64,000 bases of DNA, taken from positions 47,585 to 111,584 of the forward strand of contig JACWAF010000041.1 of NCBI GenBank assembly GCA_014874185.1, given 5' to 3'. Position 1 is the stretch's first letter; the number at the start of each line of letters is the position of its first letter. This stretch comes from Nitrospirota bacterium (lineage in GTDB: Bacteria > Nitrospirota > Thermodesulfovibrionia > Thermodesulfovibrionales > JdFR-88). The position numbers and the translations under genes were made by a program. Positions 43,780 to 53,596 of this stretch are shown here, in pieces. The notes beneath the pieces were generated by a model, which did no database searches, had not been told where the DNA came from, and saw nothing but the letters and a program-made list of their open reading frames with translations.

Positions 43780-44315
43780 GAGAGACGGCCTTCGTAAGCA
43801 TGGGTTCCAATATCAGCCCGGCAAAGAACATGAGAAAGGCCGTCCGCATCCTGTCGGAGCGGACATGCCTTCTGGGCATCTCAACCGTTTACTGCACCCG
43901 GCCTGAAGGCCCCTCGGGACAGCCCTTTTACCTGAACTGCATAGCAGCCCTGGAGACAGACCTCTCCCCTCATAAGTTGAAATATGGTCTCCTGCGGCCA
44001 ATAGAGGAGGCATTGGGCCGCATAAGAAATGACGATAAATACGCCCCGCGCACCATCGACCTGGACCTCGTCGCCTACGGAGGGCTTTCAATAAAAACGG
44101 AAGGGCTTACCCTGCCGGACCCGCTGATAACCGAGCGGGCCTTCCTCGCCGCGGGCCTCTACGAGCTGTCCCCGGAGATGGGGCTTCCCGGCCTGGGAAT
44201 AAGCCTTAAGGAACTGGCCGCCGGACCCCGCCCCGAAGGGATGGAGCCGCTTGAAACCTTCACCGCGCTTCTGAGGAAAAGGAGCCGCCTGTGCCGGCCG
44301 GCCCCGAAAAGATAA
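43776..44315 (+). CDS. folK: Hydroxymethyl-dihydropterin pyrophosphokinase
   Basis: 179 residues: AFVSMGSNISPAKNMRKAV at the N-terminus, PEGPSGQPFYLNCIAAL, and the signature RTIDLDLVAYGG. It pyrophosphorylates hydroxymethyl-dihydropterin before FolP. The start overlaps folB by four bases. folP is not in the window. Confidence 0.94.
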   Translation: MRETAFVSMGSNISPAKNMRKAVRILSERTCLLGISTVYCTRPEGPSGQPFYLNCIAALETDLSPHKLKYGLLRPIEEALGRIRNDDKYAPRTIDLDLVAYGGLSIKTEGLTLPDPLITERAFLAAGLYELSPEMGLPGLGISLKELAAGPRPEGMEPLETFTALLRKRSRLCRPAPKR

Positions 44316-44444
44316 AGCCGCTGGTAAGGGAACTGCCGATCAAGTCAATCAGGTCCGGTCCATGGCGGAGGCCCTGGCCCGCGTCAGGCACTCTGGCGAT
44401 CGGGTTTCATTTGACACCCCTGCCGATCATGATAGCCTTAATAT

Positions 44445-45491
44445 ATGCCTGAGGAAATTTGCGACCTCTGCAAGGAACTGATTGTCAAGGCTGATGCCGG
44501 GGAGACCCTGAATGCCCTGGCCAGGATCATCGCCGAGCACCTGAAGATGAAGGCCTGTTCCGTAAGGCTTCTTGACGAGAAAAACCGGACCCTCGATGTT
44601 GCTGCCTCTTATGGGCTCAGCAGGGAATATCTTGAAAAAGGCCCGGTAAAATTGGAAGGTGGTCTTGTAGACAGCCGCGTGCTTGAGGGGGAAATCAAAA
44701 GCACCTTTGATATCATGATGGAACAGCCGGCGTATTCGGACGAGATAAAAAGGGAAGGCATAAAATCCGTTCTTAGCGTTCCGCTTCCGGCGGGCGGGAA
44801 GGCCCGCGGCATCATAAGGGTCTATTCCGGCGCCCCGCACGAATTCACGGCCGGGGAGATAGAACAGGTCCGGTTTTTTGCCTCTATCGGGGGGATTCTC
44901 ACCGAAAAAGCCAAGGCCTGGGACCGGCTTAAAGCACTCATAGAAATAGCCCGGTCGATATCCGGGACGCTTTCTCTCGACGAGGTACTTGGCCTGATCG
45001 TAAGGGCAGCTGCAACGGGGCTTAACGCCAGGGCGGCTTCAATAGGGCTTCTGGACAGAGAGAAAAACGAGATTGGGACCAGGGCAGCGTTCGGGCTCTC
45101 AAGCGGATATCTCCGGAAAGGCCCGGTGTCCGTTGGGAAAAGCCCCCTGGACAGGGAATGCCTTGAATGCAATGTCATCAGCATACCTGATATAAGAACG
45201 GAGACCAGACTGCCTGACAGGGATGAAATGGAAAAGGAAGGCATAGCCGGGCTGCTGTCCGTGCCGCTTATTGTGAAAGGCTCCGCACTGGGTGTCCTTA
45301 AGGTATATACGTCATTTCCTTATGATTTCAGGCAGGAGGATATGGATTTTTTAAACGGGCTGGCCTGCCAGGGGGCGATTGCCATAGAGAACGCCCGCCT
45401 TTATGAATACATAAAAAACGAATACGAAGAACTGCAAAAAGACGTGTGGAAATGGTATGACTGGGGAGAACGTTTTCCAAAAAAATTATGA
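44445..45491 (+). CDS. Tandem GAF-domain protein
   Basis: 348 residues with two GAF domains (about 20-160 and 165-320). Each has the core LDEKNRTLDVAASYGLS / LDREKNEIGTRAAFGLS and GLLSVPL/SVLSVPL. No output domain is present. The gene has no Shine-Dalgarno; a TTGACA at 44411-44416 with a weak -10 (TAGCCT) puts the transcript start near the ATG, a possible leaderless mRNA. It overlaps the hydrogenase beta-subunit gene by 35 bases, so it may sense a small ligand or redox state for that enzyme (inference). Confidence 0.82.
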   Translation: MPEEICDLCKELIVKADAGETLNALARIIAEHLKMKACSVRLLDEKNRTLDVAASYGLSREYLEKGPVKLEGGLVDSRVLEGEIKSTFDIMMEQPAYSDEIKREGIKSVLSVPLPAGGKARGIIRVYSGAPHEFTAGEIEQVRFFASIGGILTEKAKAWDRLKALIEIARSISGTLSLDEVLGLIVRAAATGLNARAASIGLLDREKNEIGTRAAFGLSSGYLRKGPVSVGKSPLDRECLECNVISIPDIRTETRLPDRDEMEKEGIAGLLSVPLIVKGSALGVLKVYTSFPYDFRQEDMDFLNGLACQGAIAIENARLYEYIKNEYEELQKDVWKWYDWGERFPKKL

Positions 45492-46506
45492 AGTCCTGAT
45501 ATGCAAGGAACTGTTTGCCGGTTGGGTTGAAGGCCTTAGAGATGACTTCAAACTGATCGGGCCCGTCGGCGATGGGGTGAATGCGGAGTTCAGGGAAATC
45601 GCTTCACTAAAAGAAGCAAACCTCGATTACCAGAGCACAATGCTGCCCCCAGGGAAGGCTTATCTTTTCAAACCCCTGGAAGAAATCGTTTTGTTCAATG
45701 CCGGGCCTGGGGGAGTTGCGGCGGAGGAGCCGCCAATCCCGGTCCAGAAGCAGGTCCTTATCGGGGTCCACGCCTGCGACACCCATGCGGTATTCTATCT
45801 GGACAAGGTTTTCCTGGGCGCCTTTACGGACCCGTTTTACAAGGCAAGAAGAGAAAACACCTTCATCATCTCTCTTAATTGCAAGACTGTTACGGACCTC
45901 TGTTTCTGCCACCTTATTGGCACTGGACCTTATCTGAAGGCCCAATCGGGTTATGACATGCTCCTGACCGACATGGGCGGCGAGTTTCTTGTGGAGCTTA
46001 AAAGCGAGCGCTCGAAAAATCTGTTCAACGTCAAGGGCAGGCCGCCGGAAGCAGGAGATTGGCAAAAAAAGGACGAAATGGAGACCAGGCTGTTAAAGAG
46101 CTTCAAGAAGGACTTCAAGGCCGACGGGCTTCGGCAGGTCTTTCTTTCGCGCCCCGGCCATCCCGTCCTCAAGGAAACCGCGGAAGAAAGATGCCTCTCC
46201 TGCGCCAACTGCGTGATGGTCTGTCCTACCTGCTTCTGCCATGACGTCTATGATGAAACCGACCTTTCACTGACCCGCATAAAAAGAATGAGGAGATGGG
46301 ACGCCTGCCAGGATTATTTCTTCGCCCAGGTCCACGGAGGCAATTTCAGGTCGGAAAGACAGGCGAGGCTGAGACAGTTCGTTTTTCACAAGCTTGACTA
46401 TGAAGGGCAATTCGGCCTGAAGGGCACGGTCGGCTGCGGCCGGTGTATCAGGTGGTGCCCCACGGGAATAGACCTGACCGAAATAGCTGAAGAAATGATG
46501 AAATGA
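45457..46506 (+). CDS. hydB: [NiFe] hydrogenase (group 3b-like) Fe-S subunit beta
   Basis: 349 residues of the sulfhydrogenase beta / anaerobic sulfite reductase A-like family. The C-terminal ferredoxin motifs are CLSCANCVMVCPTCFCHDV and CGRCIRWCPTGID; the central GVHACDTHAVFYLDKVF is typical. It carries electrons between the flavin subunit gamma and the hydrogenase dimer. Order beta-gamma-delta-alpha is that of Pyrococcus sulfhydrogenase I. Confidence 0.9.
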   Translation: MTGENVFQKNYEVLICKELFAGWVEGLRDDFKLIGPVGDGVNAEFREIASLKEANLDYQSTMLPPGKAYLFKPLEEIVLFNAGPGGVAAEEPPIPVQKQVLIGVHACDTHAVFYLDKVFLGAFTDPFYKARRENTFIISLNCKTVTDLCFCHLIGTGPYLKAQSGYDMLLTDMGGEFLVELKSERSKNLFNVKGRPPEAGDWQKKDEMETRLLKSFKKDFKADGLRQVFLSRPGHPVLKETAEERCLSCANCVMVCPTCFCHDVYDETDLSLTRIKRMRRWDACQDYFFAQVHGGNFRSERQARLRQFVFHKLDYEGQFGLKGTVGCGRCIRWCPTGIDLTEIAEEMMK

Positions 46507-47312
46507 ACCCCTATCTTCCATTTAAAGCCGGGATAACAGGCATCAGGCGGGAGACGGGAGATGTCAGGACTTTTCGCCTTGAACTGAAAAATGGTTTGCC
46601 CTCCGGCGCTCCTGGACAGTTCAACATGGTAGGTTATCCAGGGGTTGGTGAAGTCCCCATCTCATTCAGCCTGCTCCCATCAAAAGACTCCCCCCTGTTT
46701 GAGCATACGGTCAGGGCCGTGGGCAGGGTCACGGATTTCCTGGCAGGCTTTGGAGAAGGCGACGAAATTTTCCTGAGGGGGCCTTTTGGAAGGGGCTGGC
46801 CTGTTAATGAAGTCAAAGGAAAGCATCTCGTCCTTATATCAGGCGGGCTTGGGCTTGCCCCTGTCCGGCCGGTGATACAGATGGCCGATCAGTTGAATGC
46901 GAAGCGCATAACGCTTCTTCACGGGGCACGGGACCCGGAAAGCATCCTCTTCGAAACCGAACTGAAAGAATGGCGGAAAAAAGGGATCGACGTGAAGCTT
47001 ACCGTTGACGAGCCCGGGGAGGGCTGGAGGTTCCATGCCGGCATCATAACGGAAATCATACGCCCTCTGAAAATAGAAGCCGCTGAAACCCTTGCCTTCA
47101 TCTGCGGGCCGGAGATAATGATGAGGTTCTCGGCCCGGGAGCTTTTCCTGAAAAACGTCCCCCGGTCAAACGTCCATGTTTCCATCGAAAGAAGGATGAG
47201 GTGCGGGACGGGCCTTTGCGGCCATTGCCAGCACGGGATCTGGTTCGTCTGCAAAGACGGGCCGGTTTTTTCGTATCAAGAGCTGAGCGGATACCCCGAT
47301 GCGCTTCTTTAG
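46503..47312 (+). CDS. hydG: [NiFe] hydrogenase (group 3b-like) flavin subunit gamma
   Basis: 269 residues: ferredoxin-NADP reductase-like FAD domain (FSLLPSKDS region), NAD(P)-binding segment LVLISGGLGLAPVRPVI, and a C-terminal [2Fe-2S] site RCGTGLCGHCQHGIWFVCKDGPVF (four Cys). It exchanges electrons with NAD(P)H. Overlaps hydB and hydD by a few bases on each side. (Not the HydG maturase of [FeFe] hydrogenase.). Confidence 0.9.
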   Translation: MNPYLPFKAGITGIRRETGDVRTFRLELKNGLPSGAPGQFNMVGYPGVGEVPISFSLLPSKDSPLFEHTVRAVGRVTDFLAGFGEGDEIFLRGPFGRGWPVNEVKGKHLVLISGGLGLAPVRPVIQMADQLNAKRITLLHGARDPESILFETELKEWRKKGIDVKLTVDEPGEGWRFHAGIITEIIRPLKIEAAETLAFICGPEIMMRFSARELFLKNVPRSNVHVSIERRMRCGTGLCGHCQHGIWFVCKDGPVFSYQELSGYPDALL

Positions 47313-48066
47313 CCCCGGAGATCGGAAGCCACGGGTGGGGTTTTTCAAATTCTCCTGCTGTACGGGCTGCGGGTTCCAGCTTGCCTATTTCCAAAAATCT
47401 TTGGAAGATACTTTGAAGTCCTTTGATTTTACTTTTTTCAGACTCGCCTCCTCATCGGGTACGCCCGAAGGGCCTTTCGATCTGGCCCTTGTAGAAGGGG
47501 CCGTCACGGAACCCTATCAGATAATCGAGCTTAAGAAAATAAGGGCAAACAGCGCCGTTTTATATGCCGTGGGCTCATGCGCCATAACTGGGGGGATACC
47601 GGCTATCAAGGCCGGGGTCCCGGAGATGGAGGTGCAGAACAAGGCGTATCGCACGAAATTATACGGGCTTACTTCCCTGCGTCCCTCGGTTCTTGGCGAC
47701 TATGTTGAAATTGACGGCTCCGTGAGGGGATGCCCCCCCGGAGAAAGGGACCTGCAAGAGGCCATGGTTTCCGTTCTTTTTCACAGAAAGCCGGAATTTG
47801 CAGGGTACAGCGTGTGCGTGGAATGCAAGATAAAGGGCAACATCTGCGTGCTTGTGGCCGAGGGGCTTCCGTGCATGGGGCCTGTAACAAACGCCGGATG
47901 CGGGGCGCTATGCCCATCCTATCACAGGGCATGCTACTCCTGTTTCGGCCTGATGGGCCAGGCAAACACCGCGGCCCTGAAAGGCAAATTCAGGAAACTG
48001 GGTTTAACCGAGGATGAGATCGAAAGGAGATTCAGCCTTTTTGACGCATTGGAGACAAAAAAGTGA
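47299..48066 (+). CDS. hydD: [NiFe] hydrogenase (group 3b-like) small subunit delta
   Basis: 255 residues without a twin-arginine signal, so cytosolic. The proximal cluster ligands begin FSCCTGCGFQLAYF, and further Cys occur in CVECKIKGNICVLVAEGLPCMGPVTNAGCGALC and RACYSCFG. RGCPPGERDLQ is the usual small-subunit motif. It forms the catalytic dimer with HydA. Confidence 0.92.
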   Translation: MRFFSPGDRKPRVGFFKFSCCTGCGFQLAYFQKSLEDTLKSFDFTFFRLASSSGTPEGPFDLALVEGAVTEPYQIIELKKIRANSAVLYAVGSCAITGGIPAIKAGVPEMEVQNKAYRTKLYGLTSLRPSVLGDYVEIDGSVRGCPPGERDLQEAMVSVLFHRKPEFAGYSVCVECKIKGNICVLVAEGLPCMGPVTNAGCGALCPSYHRACYSCFGLMGQANTAALKGKFRKLGLTEDEIERRFSLFDALETKK

Positions 48067-49319
48067 AAGCCAAAACAGGCTACCTGGGCAGGGTTGAGGG
48101 CGAGGGGGCCCTGGAATTTGAAATACATGACGGAAAACTCAAGCGCCTCAAGGTAAATATCTGGGAGCCACCCCGCTTTTTTGAGGGGATGCTTGTCGGG
48201 AGAAGGTTCGACGAGGTCCCCGATATTGTGTCCAGGATCTGCGGGATATGCCCCGTCTCCCACATGATGACATCCATACGCGCCGTTGAAAAGGCGATAG
48301 GATTTGAGCCCGATCGCGGCACGATTGTTGCCAGAAAGCTCATGTCCTACAGCCAGATAGCGTCAAGCCACCTGGTGCACCTGATCATGCTGGCGCTTCC
48401 AGACTATTATGGCAAGGGTTCTTTAATGGAGCTTCTGCCCGATAAAGAAGTCACCTTGAAGAAATTCATCAGGTTAAAAGAGACTTTTAACGGGATCACC
48501 TCGGCTTTTGGGGGAGGAAGGGCCCTCCATCCGGTCTCGATGGTGGTCGGCGGCTTTACGGCGCTGCCAAACGAAAACAGGATTCGTGAATTAAGATCCA
48601 ATCTGCTTTCAAGTAAAGATGATTTAATGGATATTTTCAAAACGGTTTCAGGGCTCGAACTGCCCGATTTGCAGACCGGTTCAGAGTTTGTTTCACTCTC
48701 GGCTGAAGGTGAATACGCTGTAAATGAGGGTCAAATCGTCTCAGACATGGGCCTCCGCGGCAAAGAGGACGATTATGAAACGCTCTTTGATGAAAAGGAG
48801 GTGCCCTACTCTAACGCAAAAAAAACGGTGGTCAGGGGAAGGGGTCCGCTGATGGTTGGCGCGCTTGCCAGGATTTATTTGCAGTCGGACCGGCTCTCGG
48901 AAAACGCCAAAAAAACCGCCCTGGAGGCCGGCCTCATACCGGATCCTGTAAAAAATCCCTTCCATAACATACTTGCCCAGGCGGTAGAGATACTTCACTT
49001 TGCGGAGGGATGTCAGGCTTTGCTGGAAATCGCAAAACCTGAGACGGCCTATCTGAAACCCGAACCCGGAGAAGGCGAAGGCGCCGCCCTGACCGAAGCG
49101 CCTCGGGGGCTGCTCTATCACAGCTACCTGATCGACCGGGGAGGGATTGTAAGGAAAGCCAACATAGTTACTCCCACCGCCCATAATTATCTAGGCATCG
49201 AGGAAAACCTGAGAAGGCTTATTGAAAATAATATAAACGAACCAGTGGAACGCCTGAAGCTGCTTGCAGGTATGCTCATAAGGGCCTATGACCCATGTCT
49301 TTCCTGTTCCGTTCATTAA
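48063..49319 (+). CDS. hydA: [NiFe] hydrogenase (group 3b-like) large subunit alpha
   Basis: 418 residues. The nickel ligands are RICGICPVSHM (L1) and the C-terminal DPCLSCSVH (L2). The protein ends exactly at the His of L2, so there is no C-terminal extension to be removed by a maturation protease. Both L2 positions are Cys, not Sec. The group 3b enzyme would reversibly couple H2 to NADP(H), possibly also reducing polysulfide. Confidence 0.93.
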   Translation: MKAKTGYLGRVEGEGALEFEIHDGKLKRLKVNIWEPPRFFEGMLVGRRFDEVPDIVSRICGICPVSHMMTSIRAVEKAIGFEPDRGTIVARKLMSYSQIASSHLVHLIMLALPDYYGKGSLMELLPDKEVTLKKFIRLKETFNGITSAFGGGRALHPVSMVVGGFTALPNENRIRELRSNLLSSKDDLMDIFKTVSGLELPDLQTGSEFVSLSAEGEYAVNEGQIVSDMGLRGKEDDYETLFDEKEVPYSNAKKTVVRGRGPLMVGALARIYLQSDRLSENAKKTALEAGLIPDPVKNPFHNILAQAVEILHFAEGCQALLEIAKPETAYLKPEPGEGEGAALTEAPRGLLYHSYLIDRGGIVRKANIVTPTAHNYLGIEENLRRLIENNINEPVERLKLLAGMLIRAYDPCLSCSVH

Positions 49320-49381
49320 AATAAAACATGCCGGAGCCTGAAAAAAACCGAGGGAAGAAGGCATCCCGGGATAAGGGGTCT

Positions 49382-50536
49382 TCAGAATATGAACAGAGAA
49401 ATTGCCGAGGTTATCAGCACGATATAAAGGATGTCCACCTTTTTTAACAGCGCGGCAAGGGCCGCGCACACCAGCAAGGCCCTGGTGATATCCCATGGGA
49501 CAGCCAGGGCGAACTTTACGGTTACAAAGAAAAGGAGTCCGACAAAGGACGCGAGTATTCCCCTTGTTGCCCCCAGGAAATGCGAGGACGTTTTCAATCT
49601 GTCCATTACGGGCGTTACGGCCACAACCATTAAAAAAGAAGGTGTAAATACCGCAACGGTTGCAACGATGGCGCCGGTTATCCCGTGAATCATGTATCCC
49701 ACAAAGGTTGATGTAATTACAATCGGGCCGGGAGTAACCTGCCCGAGCGCTATCCCGTCCATGAACGTCTTGCTGTCCATCCATCCCCTTACGTCAACTA
49801 TTTCATGCAGCATCAGGGGGAGCGATGCAAAGCCTCCGCCGAAGGCGAACAAATCAATCCGCATCATCAGGGCCGCAAGATTAAACAGTTTTGGGTCCGC
49901 CAGGTAGAGCGCAAGAAGGCCTGACAGGATAAACAAAAGAAGCACGATGATTTTTTTATAATCATATCGTTTGTCCACCCTTTCATGCCCAAACGCGGGT
50001 GCGGCGCTCCTGCTCCTGAAAACCGCAATGCCAGCGAACGCAGCGCCTATGATTAAAAAAAAGGGGTTCACGCCGGCAAAGAGAAGCGCGGATGCCGTTA
50101 TCGCAAGGACGATGTCTTTATGGTTTTTGAAAGTGGCTTTGCCGAAAGAATAGGTGGCATTTGCAACAATGGCTACGATTATCACCTGCAAACCATTGAA
50201 CAGTGAAATGATCCTTGGGACGCCGTGATATTCGGCATACAACGATGAGAGGAACAGCATGAGGACAAAAGCGGGCAGGCCGAACCCGGTAAATGACAGC
50301 AATGCCCCCGGTATCCCTTTTGCCCTGTATCCGACATAGGCGGCCGTCTGCATGGCGGTAGCGCCGGGGACTGACTGGCAGAGGGCAACACCGTCCTTAA
50401 AGGTCTCTTCGTCAAGCCATTCATGGCGGTCCACCGACATTGCTTTTATATATGCGACCATGGCTGGGCCGCCAAAGGCGGTCAAGCCAAGCTTGAGGAA
50501 GGACAGGAACAATTTCCCTGCGGTTGGTTTATTCAA
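49382..50536 (-). CDS. chrA: Chromate transporter family protein
   Basis: 384 residues with two homologous halves, each starting with a ChrA motif: FLKLGLTAFGGPAMVAYI at the N-terminus and MRIDLFAFGGGFASLPLMLHEI in the second half; also GVALCQSVPGATAMQTAAYVGYR and GIALGQVTPGPIVITSTFVGY. It is an inner-membrane anion exporter (chromate and sulfate-like). The gene lies convergent to the hydrogenase operon. Confidence 0.93.
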   Translation of the reverse strand: MNKPTAGKLFLSFLKLGLTAFGGPAMVAYIKAMSVDRHEWLDEETFKDGVALCQSVPGATAMQTAAYVGYRAKGIPGALLSFTGFGLPAFVLMLFLSSLYAEYHGVPRIISLFNGLQVIIVAIVANATYSFGKATFKNHKDIVLAITASALLFAGVNPFFLIIGAAFAGIAVFRSRSAAPAFGHERVDKRYDYKKIIVLLLFILSGLLALYLADPKLFNLAALMMRIDLFAFGGGFASLPLMLHEIVDVRGWMDSKTFMDGIALGQVTPGPIVITSTFVGYMIHGITGAIVATVAVFTPSFLMVVAVTPVMDRLKTSSHFLGATRGILASFVGLLFFVTVKFALAVPWDITRALLVCAALAALLKKVDILYIVLITSAISLFIF

Positions 50537-50606
50537 ATCAAAAAGTTGGAGGCGGCTTCAAAAGTGCCCTGGTGGTTCCACATGTTTATTGAGTATTATA
50601 CACCTG

Positions 50607-52628
50607 CTAATCGCCAAGCATTTCCTTCATCCTGGCAAAAAAGGCCTTTGCCCTTATTTCTTCCTGGACCGGGTCTTCGGGCTCAAGCCTCTGGATTTTC
50701 CTTACAACATCTTCCGGAATCTCCCCAAGAAATCTTGAAGGCGTGGAAGGCGCCTTCCTGCCGTACCTCATCCGGTGCCTGGCACAGGTAAGATAAAGTT
50801 CCCTCATGGCCCGCGTGATGCCTACATAAAAAAGTCTCCTTTCCTCTTCCATGCTTTCGCCCGGAAGCGCGGATTTCTTGTGCGGCAGCACGTCTTCCTC
50901 AAGGCAGGCAATGAACACCACGGGGAACTCCAGCCCCTTTGCGGAATGGAAGGTCGTAAGCACCACGCCAAACGGCCTTTGGTCCTTATCCCACGGCTCG
51001 TCATCAAGCGCCATCTCCTCCAGGAAACCCTGCAACGATGGCTTTCCCCCCGCGTTCTCCTCGTAACGATAAAGGGACCCTATAAAATTATCCACGTTCT
51101 CCACACGGCTTATTGCCATTTCAGGGGACTTGTAAAGCTCACCGATATAGTCATTAAACCCCACTTCTTCGACGAGGGCCCTTAATGACCTGCCCATCTC
51201 TCCGCTTTTCTTGAACAGCCCCGTGTATTTTTCGATCAGCGAGGCAAACCCCGCCGCCGCATCCGCCGCTTTATCCCCAATGCCAGCCTCACCGGCCCTT
51301 GCAAATGCCTCATAAAGGCTTATGGAATGCCTTCTTGCGAACTCCGCCAATTTACCGGTAGCGGCGGGGCCTATTCCCCTTTTCGGAACGCCTGACGCCC
51401 TCAGAAGGCCAAGGTCGTCTTCAGGGTTTGCCATTATCTTCAGATAGGCCGCAAGGTCCTTTATCTCTTTCCTCTCGAAATAGCTCGTCCCGCCCACCAC
51501 GGTATAAGGTATCCGTGATGCCCTGAATGCCTCCTCGAAGGGTTTAGAGAGCGTGTTGGCCCTGTATATGACCGCGAAGTCCTCGAAAGGGGTATTCTTC
51601 TCGTACTTTATGCGCGATATCCTGTCGGCAACCCACAGGGCCTCGTCTTCACCGTCTTCCGCCCTGTAAAGGCAGACCTCAGGCCCGTCACCCCTGTCTG
51701 TCCTGAGGGATTTTTCCATACGTTTGCCGTTGTTTTTTATCACGCCGTTTGCGGCCTTGAGGATATTGCCGAATGAGCGGTAGTTCTGTTCCAGGCGCAC
51801 GACTTTTGTGCCGGGGAAGTGCCTCTCGAAATCCAGGATATTGTGCAGGCTTGCCCCCCTCCAGCCGTAGATGGACTGGTCGTCGTCGCCCACGACGCAT
51901 ATGTTTTTCCTTTCGCCTGCGAGGAGCCTTATAAGGTCGTATTGCACCTTGTTGGTGTCCTGATACTCGTCAACCATCAAGTACCTGAACCGCCCCCGGT
52001 ATTTCTCAAGCACGCCGGGGTGCTCTCTGAAAAGCCGGACAGTCAGAAGCAGCAAATCGTCGAAATCAACCACATTAAGGGATTTCATCATCTCCTGATA
52101 TCCGGGGAACAGGCCCGCCGAGAATGCCTCCACGTCAAAATCCTGCTCTTCGCTTTTAAGAGGGGTCTTCAAGCCGTTTTTGAGCCTGCTTATGTTCTCA
52201 AGCACGTCGTCAGGCTTGAAGCTCTTCTCGAATGCCTTTATGTCGCTAAGCATATGCCTCAGAAGGGAAACCTGCTCTCCCGTATCGTAAATGGTAAAAT
52301 TCCTGCGATAGCCCAGCGGCTCTATTTCCCTTCTCAGTATGTTCAGGCACAGCGAATGGAAGGTGGAGATAACGGGAAGTTTTCCGTTCCCGCCGCCGAT
52401 CATCAACCGCACCCTTTCTTTCATCTCCCTCGCGGCCTTGTTCGTGAAGGTCACGGCCAGGATGGCCTCCGAGGGAACGCCAACGTGAATCATGCGGGCC
52501 ACCCGCATGGTTATAACCCTTGTCTTCCCGGAGCCCGCCCCGGCAAGGACAAGCAGAGGCCCGTTGACAGTCATAACGGCCTCCCTCTGCGCAGGGTTAA
52601 GGCGGTTCAATTCCGTTTCCATGTTCAT
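50607..52628 (-). CDS. UvrD/Rep/PcrA-type superfamily 1 DNA helicase
   Basis: 673 residues with motifs Q (LNPAQREAV), I (AGAGSGKTRVITMRVA), II (LMVDEYQDTNKVQ), III (VVGDDDQSIYGWRGA), IV (RLEQNYRS), V (TTFHSAKGLEFPVVFI) and VI (ERRLFYVGITRAMREL). It is nearer Rep/PcrA than RecB. It would unwind DNA 3' to 5' in repair and replication restart. The C-terminal end lacks the long basic tail of PcrA. Confidence 0.93.
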   Translation of the reverse strand: MNMETELNRLNPAQREAVMTVNGPLLVLAGAGSGKTRVITMRVARMIHVGVPSEAILAVTFTNKAAREMKERVRLMIGGGNGKLPVISTFHSLCLNILRREIEPLGYRRNFTIYDTGEQVSLLRHMLSDIKAFEKSFKPDDVLENISRLKNGLKTPLKSEEQDFDVEAFSAGLFPGYQEMMKSLNVVDFDDLLLLTVRLFREHPGVLEKYRGRFRYLMVDEYQDTNKVQYDLIRLLAGERKNICVVGDDDQSIYGWRGASLHNILDFERHFPGTKVVRLEQNYRSFGNILKAANGVIKNNGKRMEKSLRTDRGDGPEVCLYRAEDGEDEALWVADRISRIKYEKNTPFEDFAVIYRANTLSKPFEEAFRASRIPYTVVGGTSYFERKEIKDLAAYLKIMANPEDDLGLLRASGVPKRGIGPAATGKLAEFARRHSISLYEAFARAGEAGIGDKAADAAAGFASLIEKYTGLFKKSGEMGRSLRALVEEVGFNDYIGELYKSPEMAISRVENVDNFIGSLYRYEENAGGKPSLQGFLEEMALDDEPWDKDQRPFGVVLTTFHSAKGLEFPVVFIACLEEDVLPHKKSALPGESMEEERRLFYVGITRAMRELYLTCARHRMRYGRKAPSTPSRFLGEIPEDVVRKIQRLEPEDPVQEEIRAKAFFARMKEMLGD

Positions 52629-52838
52629 GACGATAGTGCAAAAACCCCCTTGCCCAGTCTGATAAATCTCTTTCAGGCCGGCGGAAGTCCAGCCGATGGA
52701 ATCAGGATGCAGGCTGATATATTACATTCCTGAGGAAGATTTTATCAAACGGTTTATTGGGGGCCGAGCGGAAATAAGATTCCCAAACCGTTCATCTGAT
52801 ATACTTACATTCAATCATGGCTTTTTGAGAGGAACTGC

Positions 52839-53510
52839 ATGAATATTATATCGCTGCTCGCCAGTCCGCATGGGCTAAAAGGAAACACGGCGGGGCTTCT
52901 GCGTCTTGTCCTGCAGGGGGCGGAGGCTGAGGGCGCCCGGACGGAGGTCGTAATCCTGAGGGGGGATACGGTTCTCCCTTGCCGGGGTTGCAACGTCTGC
53001 CACAAAAAGGGCCGCTGCGCTCAGAAGGACGGCTTCGAGCCGCTTAAAGAGAAGATCCTGGCGGCTGACGGTCTGGTGCTTGCAAGCCCTAATTACATCT
53101 TTAACGTAAGCGCACAGCTCAAGGCCTTCATGGACCGCTGCTGCGGCGTAGTCCATTGCATGTCTTTCTGGGGCAAGTACGGGGCCTCGGTGGTTACCTC
53201 CGGAGGGGGCGACGAAGAGCCCATAACGGAGTACATGAACCACTTTCTGATTACCACCGGAGCCGTACCCGTTGGAGCGGCGCGGGCCAACATGTCCACC
53301 GTGCCGGAAGGCGGTTTTACGGACGAAGTGAAGGAGAGCGCCCGCGCATTGGGCAAGAGGCTGGTTGAGGCATGGCGGGAAGCTGCGGTGCCGGCTCAGG
53401 TTGAGAGGCGCCGGAGCGAATTTAGCGGGCGCATGCGGGCGCTTGTGGCCTACAGGAAAGAAGAATGGCCCTACGAATATCAATATTGGAAAGAGAGAAC
53501 GGGAGCATAA
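52839..53510 (+). CDS. Iron-sulfur flavoprotein (NADPH-dependent FMN reductase fold)
   Basis: 223 residues: flavodoxin-like start IISLLASPHGLKGNTAGLL, a Cys cluster PCRGCNVCHKKGRC near residue 48, and ADGLVLASPNYIFNVSAQLKAFMDRC. This is the Isf-like family common in anaerobes, moving electrons between ferredoxin and various acceptors. It may be expressed with the DUF362 protein downstream. Confidence 0.85.
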   Translation: MNIISLLASPHGLKGNTAGLLRLVLQGAEAEGARTEVVILRGDTVLPCRGCNVCHKKGRCAQKDGFEPLKEKILAADGLVLASPNYIFNVSAQLKAFMDRCCGVVHCMSFWGKYGASVVTSGGGDEEPITEYMNHFLITTGAVPVGAARANMSTVPEGGFTDEVKESARALGKRLVEAWREAAVPAQVERRRSEFSGRMRALVAYRKEEWPYEYQYWKERTGA

Positions 53511-53596
53511 ATGCCCTTCTTGATCAGAACGGAAAGCGGGTCCCGGAGGTCCTTACAATGAACGAGCCAAACTTTTTTGAATGAGAGGCGTAATGC

